DNA from: Natribaculum breve
Lineage (GTDB): Archaea > Halobacteriota > Halobacteria > Halobacteriales > Natrialbaceae
Direction of reading: 5' to 3'
NCBI RefSeq assembly: GCF_023008585.1
Contig: NZ_CP095390.1
Coordinates: 2,852,001 to 2,916,000, forward strand
DNA: 64,000 bases
The notes under the pieces were generated by a model that was not told the DNA's origin, searched no databases, and saw only the letters and a list, made by a program, of their open reading frames with translations. Below are positions 25,521 to 32,974 of the stretch, one piece after another; the first letter of the stretch is position 1; every line of letters starts with the position of its first letter. The translations under genes and the position numbers were made by a program.

Positions 25521-26984
25521 ATGACCGACGCGACGACGGTCAGTCTGGGTGGGGAGACGGTGAAGGCGACGGTCGCGAAGTTCACGATGGCAGCGATCGG
25601 GTTTCTCGGCACCGTCGTCTTCGCTCGCATCCTCGGTCCGACCGGGTTCGGCGGGTACTACCTGCTGTTCTCGCTGGTGAAACTCGGCGACCGGGCGGTC
25701 AACGGCTGGGGAGCGGCGATCATGAAGCGGTACTCGGAGGCCGACGCACCCGAGCGGGAGTTAGTCGGCGGCCAACTGCTCTTCACGCTGGCGTGGGTCG
25801 CCGTGACCGCGCTCGTGAGCCTGCTCGCGGCGACGTGGCTCGTCTCCTACACGGGACTGCCCGAGGCCCCGGTCCTGTTCGTCGTCCTGATGGCCGCCGT
25901 CGCGCTCTACGAGCCGATCGACGGGATCGTGCAGGCCCGCGGCCTCATCGGTGCCTCGATGTGGGTCGACACGTTCCGGTCGCTGCTCACGTTCCCGCTC
26001 CAGCTCGGACTCGTCCTCCTCGGGCTCGGAGCTGCCGGCATGGCGTACGGACTGGCCGCGGCGACGTTCCTGTCGCTGCCCCCCCTCTGGTACTTCGTTC
26101 GGACGCAACCGACGATTCCGACGCGAGGAACCGTCGAAAATCTCTGGGCGTACGCGAAGTACAGCATCCCGAACTCGTTTCTGGGCCAGGCCTACGACCG
26201 GTTCGACATCGTCCTCCTCGGCTTCCTGCTCGCACCCGCCGCGGCCGGCCAGTACGAGGTCGCGCTGAAGCTCACGGTGCCGGCGACGTTCGTGATGCTG
26301 GCCGCCCAGAGCGGGCTGATGGCCCGGGTCAGCCGTCTCCACAGCCAGGGGAAGGCTGTGAGCGTCGACGTCTCGAACACGCTCGCGTTCTCGAGCATCC
26401 TCGCGATCCCGATGTGTTTCGGTGCCGTCGCGATGCCCGAGTTGCTCGTGGTGACGTTTTTCGGCCCCGAGTACGCAGACGCCGCCACGCTGCTCGTCGG
26501 CCTCGCGCTTTTCCAGGTCGTGAGCACCCAGAGCGGCCCGCTCACGAGCGCGATCGGCGGGATCGACCGTCCCGAGGTCAACACGCGGATCTCGGCGCTG
26601 ACGCTCGCGATCAACGTCGCCCTCGGCGTCGCGCTGACGATCGTCTACGGCGCGGTCGGCGTCGTCGTCGCGACGGTCGTCGCGGAGACGATCCGGTACG
26701 TCCTCTCTGTCCGCGTGATCAAACGCGAGTTGCCCGACGTCGTGTTGTTCCCGCGGACGCTGCTCGAGCAGGTGGCCGCGGCGGTGGTGATGTTCGTCGT
26801 CGTCCTCGCGCTCCTGGACGCCGTCTCCGTCGACCGGTGGTACCACCTCCTCGCGATCGTCTCGGTCGGTGGCACCGTCTACGGGGCCACGTTGCTCGCG
26901 ATCAGCCGGAAACTCCGGGTCACGATCCGTGGCATTCTCGAAAACTCGCGACTCGAGCGATACGTGTCGCGATCGGCTGACTGA
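25521..26984 (+). CDS. Wzx/MATE-type polysaccharide flippase (AglR-like)
   Basis: A 487-residue membrane protein with about 12-14 hydrophobic segments, of the polysaccharide-biosynthesis flippase family. The N-terminal KFTMAAIGFLGTVVFARILG and GFGGYYLLFSLVKLGDRAV are typical, and RFDIVLLGFLLAPAAAGQYEVALKL marks the central domain. Such proteins move lipid-linked glycans across the membrane; AglR has that proposed role in Haloferax. ATG 25521 (MTDATTVSLGG) is the first start giving a normal N-terminal helix. It ends the first glycan cluster and converges with the TYW1 gene 23 bases later. Confidence 0.9.
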   Translation: MTDATTVSLGGETVKATVAKFTMAAIGFLGTVVFARILGPTGFGGYYLLFSLVKLGDRAVNGWGAAIMKRYSEADAPERELVGGQLLFTLAWVAVTALVSLLAATWLVSYTGLPEAPVLFVVLMAAVALYEPIDGIVQARGLIGASMWVDTFRSLLTFPLQLGLVLLGLGAAGMAYGLAAATFLSLPPLWYFVRTQPTIPTRGTVENLWAYAKYSIPNSFLGQAYDRFDIVLLGFLLAPAAAGQYEVALKLTVPATFVMLAAQSGLMARVSRLHSQGKAVSVDVSNTLAFSSILAIPMCFGAVAMPELLVVTFFGPEYADAATLLVGLALFQVVSTQSGPLTSAIGGIDRPEVNTRISALTLAINVALGVALTIVYGAVGVVVATVVAETIRYVLSVRVIKRELPDVVLFPRTLLEQVAAAVVMFVVVLALLDAVSVDRWYHLLAIVSVGGTVYGATLLAISRKLRVTIRGILENSRLERYVSRSAD

Positions 26985-27007
26985 TACCGCCGTCGTGGCC
27001 CGCGCGA

Positions 27008-28006
27008 TCAGTCGCCCGTGACGGGATCTCGAGCCCAGAACTCGCTGTCTTTCTTCAGTTTCGGCACCCAGGTGTCGCTCGTCTTCGAGAGCAGCGCCAC
27101 GCGAGAGGCGGGAACCTCCTTGAGTTCGGTGTGCTCGGGCATGTGCTCGCCGACGGCCTCGGCGAACGCGACGACGTCCTCGTGGTCGGGCATCGACGAC
27201 CGGTCGAGTCGCCCTCTCGAGTGGCCGACGTGCATGTAGGCTTTGAGTTCGACGAAGTCGGGGTCGGCCCGCTGGTAGAAGGCGGCGTACCAGTCGGGGC
27301 TGTGCATGTTCTCGCCGTCGACGAGCGTGGTTCGCAGCACCGTCCGGGTCTCGTCTTTCTCGGCGAGGACGTCCATCGTCTCGACGAGGTTCTCCCAGGC
27401 GTCGTCCTCCATGGCCTTGACGACCCGATCGAACGTGTGGCGTTCGGGCGCGTCCACGCTGACGTACAACTGGGTCGGGTCACACTCGCGGAGCACGTCG
27501 GGACGGGTGCCGTTCGAGACGAGGAACGTGGTGATGTCCCGGTCGTGGAACGCCTCGATCAGTTCGGGCAGGTAGGGATACAGCGACGGCTCGCCGTCGA
27601 GGCTGATGGCGACGTGGCGGGGTTCCATCGCCTCCTCGAAGGCCTCTCGGGGGACCTCGTCGTTGCCGCCAAAGCCCGACAGCAGCTTCTTCTGGAGGTC
27701 GATCGAGGCGTCGACGACCGCCTCGGGGTCGTCCCACTCGACGCCCTCGAGTTCGTAGGCGTGGCCGTTGTGGTCGCGCCAGCAGAAGACACAGCGCTCG
27801 TTACACCGGACGACCGGCGTCATCTGGATACAGCGGTGGGACTCGATGCCGTACCAGATGTTCTTGTAGCACTTTCCCTCGCCGCGCAAAGCGTTCGCGG
27901 TCCACCCGCAGGTCTGGGCCGCCGTGTGGTTCTCGCTGTGGTAGTCCGGACTCGAGACCTGCATCGGCCCGCCGTCGTCGCTTCCAGGGTCGGCGGAATC
28001 GCTCAT
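27008..28006 (-). CDS. taw1: tRNA 4-demethylwyosine synthase (TYW1/Taw1), radical SAM
   Basis: A 332-residue radical SAM enzyme that condenses N1-methylguanosine-37 of tRNA-Phe with pyruvate to form 4-demethylwyosine. The cluster motif CNERCVFCWRDHNG has the CX3CX2C spacing. Upstream cysteines in QTCGWTANALRGEGKCYKN are the second-cluster region typical of TYW1. SLDGEPSLYPYLPELI and LKAYMHVGHSRGRL are family signatures. ATG 28006 (MSDSADPG) is preferred to a start ten codons earlier. The flavodoxin domain of eukaryotic TYW1 is absent, as in archaea. Confidence 0.95.
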   Translation of the reverse strand: MSDSADPGSDDGGPMQVSSPDYHSENHTAAQTCGWTANALRGEGKCYKNIWYGIESHRCIQMTPVVRCNERCVFCWRDHNGHAYELEGVEWDDPEAVVDASIDLQKKLLSGFGGNDEVPREAFEEAMEPRHVAISLDGEPSLYPYLPELIEAFHDRDITTFLVSNGTRPDVLRECDPTQLYVSVDAPERHTFDRVVKAMEDDAWENLVETMDVLAEKDETRTVLRTTLVDGENMHSPDWYAAFYQRADPDFVELKAYMHVGHSRGRLDRSSMPDHEDVVAFAEAVGEHMPEHTELKEVPASRVALLSKTSDTWVPKLKKDSEFWARDPVTGD

Positions 28007-28077
28007 GTTGGACCCGGATTGGCGGGGCGCGGACAAAAGCCGTGTGGTGTCTCCCGTCGGCGTCGACAGCGGTGGTC

Positions 28078-28157
28078 ATACTGCCGGACGTAAGTCGTGA
28101 AAGATTCTCGCCGTCCCGGGGTGGCGAGAATCTTCACACAGTTACGTCCGATAGTAT
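28078..28157 (+). repeat. 80-bp dispersed inverted-repeat element, copy 4
   Basis: Identical in its interior to copy 2. Its right end AGTATCA contains the stop codon (TGA on the minus strand, 28157-28159) of the downstream phosphatase gene. The two outer bases are swapped relative to the other copies: TC on the left and CA on the right. Confidence 0.9.
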
Positions 28158-28840
28158 CAGCCGTCGCGGCGAACCCGCTCGAGCACCGACAGCGTACCGT
28201 CCGCGTGGGCGTCCTCGAGAACCACGTCTGCCGCCTCCTTCGCCGCCGCGTCTGCGTTCGCGACGGCGAAACTCCGGCCGACGACCTCGAACGTCGAGAC
28301 GTCGTTCTCGGAGTCGCCGACGGCGACCGCCGCCTCGAGGTCGATGCCGACCGCGTCGGCGACCGTCCCGACGCCGTCGCCTTTGCTCACCGACGGATCC
28401 TTGACGTGGAACGCGTAGCCGGTGTCGACGACCTCGAGGCCGTACTCGGCGGCGATCTCGCGAAGCGGCTGTTCGGGTTGACTGATCTCGACGGCGATTT
28501 CGGTCTCGCGCCAGCGATTGACGGTGTCCTCGGGGCCCCAACCCAGCGCGTGGCCAGCCGCCCGGTAGGCCTCGACGACCGCCTGGGCGGCCTCGCGGTC
28601 GGCGTTGACGAAGACGTCGTCGCCGGTGTAGACCACGCCGCCGTTCTCGGCGACGACGAGTTCTGGAATCCCGACGAAGTGACAGAGGGCGACCGGGTAG
28701 GGAAACGCCTTCCCCGTCGCGAGGACGATCGGGGCGTCCCACTCGCGGATCGGATCGAAGACGCGGGGGTCGATCCCCCACCTGTCGGGACGAGTCAGCG
28801 TGCCGTCGATGTCGAGGACCAGTGGCGGGTCGTCGGCCAT
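28157..28840 (-). CDS. Archaeal-type phosphoglycolate phosphatase (HAD superfamily)
   Basis: A 227-residue HAD phosphatase of the archaeal phosphoglycolate phosphatase/Cof-like (type IIB cap) group. Motif I is LVLDIDGTLTRPDRWG at residues 7-22, motif II the small residue in IVLATGKAFPYP, motif III Lys in VSKGDGV, motif IV VAVGDSENDVSTFEV. It dephosphorylates 2-phosphoglycolate in characterised relatives; sugar-phosphate activity is an alternative. It starts at ATG 28840 and its stop codon is shared with the repeat element. Confidence 0.87.
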   Translation of the reverse strand: MADDPPLVLDIDGTLTRPDRWGIDPRVFDPIREWDAPIVLATGKAFPYPVALCHFVGIPELVVAENGGVVYTGDDVFVNADREAAQAVVEAYRAAGHALGWGPEDTVNRWRETEIAVEISQPEQPLREIAAEYGLEVVDTGYAFHVKDPSVSKGDGVGTVADAVGIDLEAAVAVGDSENDVSTFEVVGRSFAVANADAAAKEAADVVLEDAHADGTLSVLERVRRDG

Positions 28841-29485
28841 ACCTCTCGGTGTGGCCTTCACGGCCCTAAGTGGGTCGGTTCGGCCACCGTTCGGACCGGA
28901 CGCGCCGCTACCTGCCGTCTTGCAGGTGCCACAGTACACAGTCACAGCCACGATTTCGGTCGGAACGGGAGTTACGGAGAAGATGAGGTGGCAGTGAGGG
29001 CGGTTTTTCGATCGACCATCGACAGGGGATCGGTCGGTATGAGTTCGGCGGGTGTTGGCTGACACGATCCAATCACGCGCGAGCGGACGTCGGCAGATGG
29101 AGCCATCGGGGGTGATGGTGGGTTGCTGTGGAGGCCATCGCCCGCTCGCACCGTGTGGACATACGAACCCAGTCGATAGACGACTGCTTCAAACCGCAAC
29201 TGAACAAAGGACCCATACAATTATATGCCTACTGGCGCAACGTTCGAAATTCTAGTCTGGTTCTCGAACCACTTGTAGACGTCACTGACATACTCGAGAG
29301 ACGATACGAACGGTCGCGTTCGACCGCCGACGAATCGCTGCCGGGCAGCGCGACCCTCGCCGTCTTCGCGCGCGCGGCGGACGGCATCGGGCTCCGGCCA
29401 CCGGTCGCCGGCCCGACGCCGACGGTGAGACAGTCGATTGGTTTTTTACGGGTGCGATCAATAGCTGTATTATCGAGGGCGAGGA
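28841..29485. other. Long intergenic region, no supported gene
   Basis: This stretch separates the phosphatase from the CHAT gene. Frames on both strands are short, Arg/Ser-rich and not haloarchaeal in character. A small inverted repeat ACCTGC-N6-GCAGGT lies near 28911-28928. A locally AT-rich segment (about 29200-29280) may be degenerate mobile DNA. TTTTTTACGG near 29443-29452 is the best TATA-like match for the CHAT gene. Confidence 0.5.
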
Positions 29486-31567
29486 ATGGCAATCGAGTTC
29501 GACGGGACGACCGATCCGACCGGTCTCGAGGTGTACGACTCGATCGAGCAGCGCCACCTGCACGTTCGAACGTCGACGCCAGTCGCTCCCCAGACGGGCG
29601 ACGGAGAGCGATTTTGCTTTCCCGTCGACACGACCTGTACCGTCGAGACCGGCGCGCTCGTGTTCGACCAGACGTATTCGGTTAGTCTCCACAACGGGGC
29701 CGGCCGAACCGAGGCGAACCTCGACGTCGGCGAGACGACTCGACTCGAGGACGAAACGCAGTTCGTCGGCCTGAGCGGGCCGATCCGCCTCTACTGCCGG
29801 GTCGAGACGACGGGCACGATCGAGGTCGGTCTCAACTCGATTCGCCTCTCGTTCGACGACGTCGTCCCGATCGAACTCGGTGCCCGCTCGCTGCACGAAC
29901 GACCAGTCGGCACGATCACGACGCCCGCCGACCCCGAGGCGATGATGGAGGCCATCGCCGTCCTCTCGTCTGCACTCAAGACGACGACGCCCGAGCGGAC
30001 CTGGCCGACGCTTCGCGGCCACCCGCCGCTGATCGAACTCGGGGACGAACTCGAGGTTCCGGACGCCGTCGAGCGTCCCGACACCGACGTCACGATCCGG
30101 GTTCCGCCGGCGTATCGGTCGGTGTTCCAGGTCGCCCCGCTCGCGTTCTACCTCGGTGCCGACGTCTGTCCCGGCGCCGAACCGACGCTCGAGACGCCAC
30201 GGTTCGCGTACCCACTCGAAGGCGACGACCGACTCGAGGACGTCGTCGCCGACCTGCTCAAGCGGTTTTTCTTCCTCGACTGTCTCGTCCGCACGGAAGG
30301 TCTGTTCCAGTACGACCTCCACGAGCGGACCGTCCTCGAGGAGACCCTGCCGTTCGACCTCGCGGAGACGTACGCCGCGTCGCTGCCCGAACGACTCGAG
30401 TCGTACCTCGAGGTTCCCTTCGAGTCCATCGAGGAGTACGTTCCGCGCTGGCCGCTGACCGCCCACGTCCCTGCAGAGCCCGACGCCGTCGAACTGCTCC
30501 CGTTCGTCGTCAACGAACTCGGCGTCGTTCGCGAGCCGCGAGGATCGTCTCCCGAGGCGGTTTCGAACGTCACGAACCCCGGAGCCGGCTTCGTCCGCTC
30601 CGCCAGCGCACGTCGCAGTCCTTCGATTACATCGTCCGACGACGACCGTTCGTTCGTCGTCCCCGACGTCGCCGACGAGTCGATCGAACACGCCTGGTTC
30701 GGCGACCACGTCCCACAGAACGCGTCGAAGGCGACGATCGAGGCCTACCGGAACCAGCTGTCTCGAGACTCGCGCAGCGAGTCGATCGAAATCCTGCTCG
30801 TCTGCAACGACGCCCGCATGCTCGGCGAGCACGACCTCCTAGACGACGCCTACGGCAAGCGGGAGTCGCTCCCGTTCGACGTCCACTCGGAGTTCGGCAT
30901 CACCACAGACCGCCTCGCAGAGTTGCTGACCGACGGCGGCTACGACTTCTTCCACTACGTCGGACACGCGACGCCCGACGGACTCCGGTGTTCCGACGGC
31001 GACCTCGACGTTCGCACGCTCGAGACAGTCGACGTCGGCGTGTTCTTCCTCAACGCCTGCCAGTCCTACGAGCAGGGACTCGCACTCGTCAAGCGGGGCG
31101 CGTTCGGCGGTGTGAGTACCGTACGCGACGTCGTCAACGAACAGGCGGTCGAGATCGGCGAGACGATGGCCCGACTGCTAAACCTCGGATTCCCGCTCCG
31201 GGCGGCACTCGAGATCGCACGGGAACAGTCGGCACTCGGCGAGGAGTATCTCATCGTCGGCGACGGTTCGACCGACATCGCTCAGTCAGAAGGTGGTGCG
31301 CCTGCAATCGTCGAACTCGAGCGGCGTGACGATGGCGATTTTGACTTCGCTCTTCAGTCGTACACGACCAAGGGATTTAAGCTCGGAACGGCGACTGCTT
31401 CGAATCTCGAGGTCGTCGCCGATAGGCATCTTAGTCCTAGTTATGTGCCTCCTTCTATTGTGAGTAGAAAATCCATCGTAGAGTATCTCACATGGACGGA
31501 TCTACCTGTTCTGTATGATGGAGAACTTCGCTGGAACGACGGGATTGGATCGATTAAAATCGACTGA
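29486..31567 (+). CDS. CHAT-domain (caspase-like) protein
   Basis: A 693-residue protein. The C-terminal half holds a CHAT peptidase domain (about 420-610): the catalytic His494 in FFHYVGHATPDG and Cys525 in VFFLNACQSYEQG sit at the usual caspase-fold spacing, followed by GAFGGVSTVRDVVN. The first 400 residues are a beta-rich region of unknown family. CHAT proteases are often activated effectors in stress or defence pathways. From about 31280 the base composition drops sharply in GC, so the last ~95 residues look foreign to the rest. A 44-residue membrane protein is encoded convergently 53 bases downstream. No signal peptide. Confidence 0.88.
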   Translation: MAIEFDGTTDPTGLEVYDSIEQRHLHVRTSTPVAPQTGDGERFCFPVDTTCTVETGALVFDQTYSVSLHNGAGRTEANLDVGETTRLEDETQFVGLSGPIRLYCRVETTGTIEVGLNSIRLSFDDVVPIELGARSLHERPVGTITTPADPEAMMEAIAVLSSALKTTTPERTWPTLRGHPPLIELGDELEVPDAVERPDTDVTIRVPPAYRSVFQVAPLAFYLGADVCPGAEPTLETPRFAYPLEGDDRLEDVVADLLKRFFFLDCLVRTEGLFQYDLHERTVLEETLPFDLAETYAASLPERLESYLEVPFESIEEYVPRWPLTAHVPAEPDAVELLPFVVNELGVVREPRGSSPEAVSNVTNPGAGFVRSASARRSPSITSSDDDRSFVVPDVADESIEHAWFGDHVPQNASKATIEAYRNQLSRDSRSESIEILLVCNDARMLGEHDLLDDAYGKRESLPFDVHSEFGITTDRLAELLTDGGYDFFHYVGHATPDGLRCSDGDLDVRTLETVDVGVFFLNACQSYEQGLALVKRGAFGGVSTVRDVVNEQAVEIGETMARLLNLGFPLRAALEIAREQSALGEEYLIVGDGSTDIAQSEGGAPAIVELERRDDGDFDFALQSYTTKGFKLGTATASNLEVVADRHLSPSYVPPSIVSRKSIVEYLTWTDLPVLYDGELRWNDGIGSIKID

Positions 31568-31620
31568 TTGATGCTAGTTCTGGAACAAATATCAATTCTA
31601 CCTTTTAGATAGTGTGACGC

Positions 31621-31755
31621 TCACGGACCGACTTGAGAGTTAGTCCCTGCGACGACCGAACCGGCCTGACTCAGCAGCAACAGCACCGTAAACAGTGCGC
31701 CGATCATTCGGGGGTGCGATGCGAGGTAATCTTTCGCGCCGTCTTTCGCGGACAT
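31621..31755 (-). CDS. 44-aa single-helix membrane protein facing the CHAT gene
   Basis: A very small gene, ATG 31755 to TGA 31621. The peptide starts MSAKDGAKDYLASHPRM, has one hydrophobic helix (IGALFTVLLLLSQAGSVVAG) and a short polar end (TNSQVGP). The pattern of a short amphipathic head with HPRM before a Leu-rich helix recurs, as I recall, in many small haloarchaeal proteins of unknown function. It lies in an AT-rich pocket with an ATTATTATTA-type TATA region upstream, unlike the GC-rich neighbours. Its position opposite a CHAT protease suggests a partner or substrate; that is inference. Confidence 0.75.
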   Translation of the reverse strand: MSAKDGAKDYLASHPRMIGALFTVLLLLSQAGSVVAGTNSQVGP

Positions 31756-31878
31756 TGCATTCCATTGGTTATCACTAATAATAATAAATTTATCTAAATG
31801 TTACAGATAAATTGCCCCGTAATTATACTAGAAACAAGAAACGTGCAGTTTGGCGGCGACAGGGCCGTCTGCGCCCGA
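31756..31878. promoter_or_regulatory. AT-rich promoter region of the 44-aa gene
   Basis: The interval contains TTTATTATTATTAGTGATAA on the minus strand, an unusually AT-rich tract for this genome, just upstream of the small gene's ATG, plus an inverted pair TTTATCTaaatgttacAGATAAA (about 31791-31811). It also separates the gene from the end of the DUF368 gene. Confidence 0.4.
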
Positions 31879-32817
31879 TTAGCGGCCGCTCGCGTACTCG
31901 AGGTCGGTCGTGTACCGATCGACGAGGAGGACGGCAGCACAGCCGACGATGGCGGTGAGGAGTGCGACGACCGGCGAGCCGACCGACGTCTCGCCGAGGT
32001 TCGCGACCACCTCCTCGAGTGGCAGACGAAGTGCGCCGACCATCAGACTCACGAGGAACGTGAGCGTCGCTCCCCGGTACGACTCGAGCGCGCGCCGGAC
32101 GACGTGGGCCATCGTGAACAGGCCGAGGGCCGCGCCGACGCAGAAGATCGCGACGACGGTCCCCGTCTCGATTACTGGCGCGAGCGACTGACCGTCCAGC
32201 AGCGCGACCAGCCCGTCGACGAACTCACTCAACACGCCCGTCATGTACTCGTACTGACCGAGTATCAGCAGGAAGAACGCTCCGGAGACGCCGGGCAGGA
32301 TCATCGCGCAGATGGCGACCACACCTGCGAAGAAGATCATGACCGGCCCGTGGCTCGCCCCCGTCTCCGTCGCGCCGGTAACGATCGCCGCGATCGCGAT
32401 CCCGGCGATCGAGACTGCGACCCGGCGGAGCGTCCAGACGGCGAGCTGGTCGTAGAGGACGATCGCCGACGCGGCGATCAATCCGAAGAAGAACGCGTAC
32501 GTCGGAACCGGATACGTCGTCACCGCGACGTGCATGAGCCTCGAGAGGGCGACGACCGCCGAGAGGATCCCCGATCCGAGCGCAACGAGGAAGACGACGT
32601 CCATCCGCTCGAGTGCGTCAAGGAACGTCCGCCGTTCGTCGGGATCGTAGATACGAACCCCCGAACGCAACTCCCGCGGATCGATCGCCGTGATCGCCTG
32701 GATCAGCCGGTCGTAGATCCCGACGATGAGCGCGATCGTCGCCCCGGAGACGCCCGGGACGACGTCTGCAGCACCCATCGAGAAGCCCTTGAGATAGACG
32801 ACGAGAAGTTCTCGCAT
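31879..32817 (-). CDS. popT: DUF368 polyprenyl-phosphate transporter (PopT-like)
   Basis: A 312-residue membrane protein with about eight to nine hydrophobic segments. The DUF368 signatures are two inverted copies of a Pro-Gly-Val-Ser-Gly loop: GAADVVPGVSGATIALIVG near residues 15-33 and MILPGVSGAFFLLILG near the middle. Bacterial DUF368 members (PopT) were shown to return undecaprenyl phosphate across the membrane. In archaea the equivalent carrier is dolichyl phosphate, and this gene sits beside aglB, whose reaction releases the carrier outside. Recycling of dolichyl phosphate is therefore a reasoned inference. Confidence 0.85.
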   Translation of the reverse strand: MRELLVVYLKGFSMGAADVVPGVSGATIALIVGIYDRLIQAITAIDPRELRSGVRIYDPDERRTFLDALERMDVVFLVALGSGILSAVVALSRLMHVAVTTYPVPTYAFFFGLIAASAIVLYDQLAVWTLRRVAVSIAGIAIAAIVTGATETGASHGPVMIFFAGVVAICAMILPGVSGAFFLLILGQYEYMTGVLSEFVDGLVALLDGQSLAPVIETGTVVAIFCVGAALGLFTMAHVVRRALESYRGATLTFLVSLMVGALRLPLEEVVANLGETSVGSPVVALLTAIVGCAAVLLVDRYTTDLEYASGR

Positions 32818-32974
32818 CGGCCGTGGGTATTCCGGGAGGTCTCAAAAGCGTTCTCACTCTCACTCTCGGCGGCGACGTAGGCGGGTACCGGCTCGGTCGC
32901 GACGAACGGGAGAACGCGATGGAACCGATCGAACGCCGACGACGTTCAACCGAAAAAAGCGGTGACGGTCGACG

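Noticed and set aside
5950..28157. Repeated 80-bp units considered as a CRISPR array
   Set aside because: Copies are 3-13 kb apart, each is a full inverted repeat, and there are no spacers or cas genes.
24147..28954. Short motif CAGTCACAGCCAC near 24148, 28942 and (minus strand) 12703
   Set aside because: Only 13-15 bases, with different contexts (between convergent stops, and non-coding stretches); too short to separate from chance in a GC-rich genome.
28972..29220. Minus-strand 82-residue open frame
   Set aside because: Low-complexity, no start context, unlike haloarchaeal proteins; may be degenerate mobile DNA but nothing supports it.
29282..30832. 516-residue minus-strand open frame opposite the CHAT gene
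   Set aside because: Arg/Val/Asp-rich antisense shadow with no recognisable motif; the plus-strand protein has a clear catalytic dyad.
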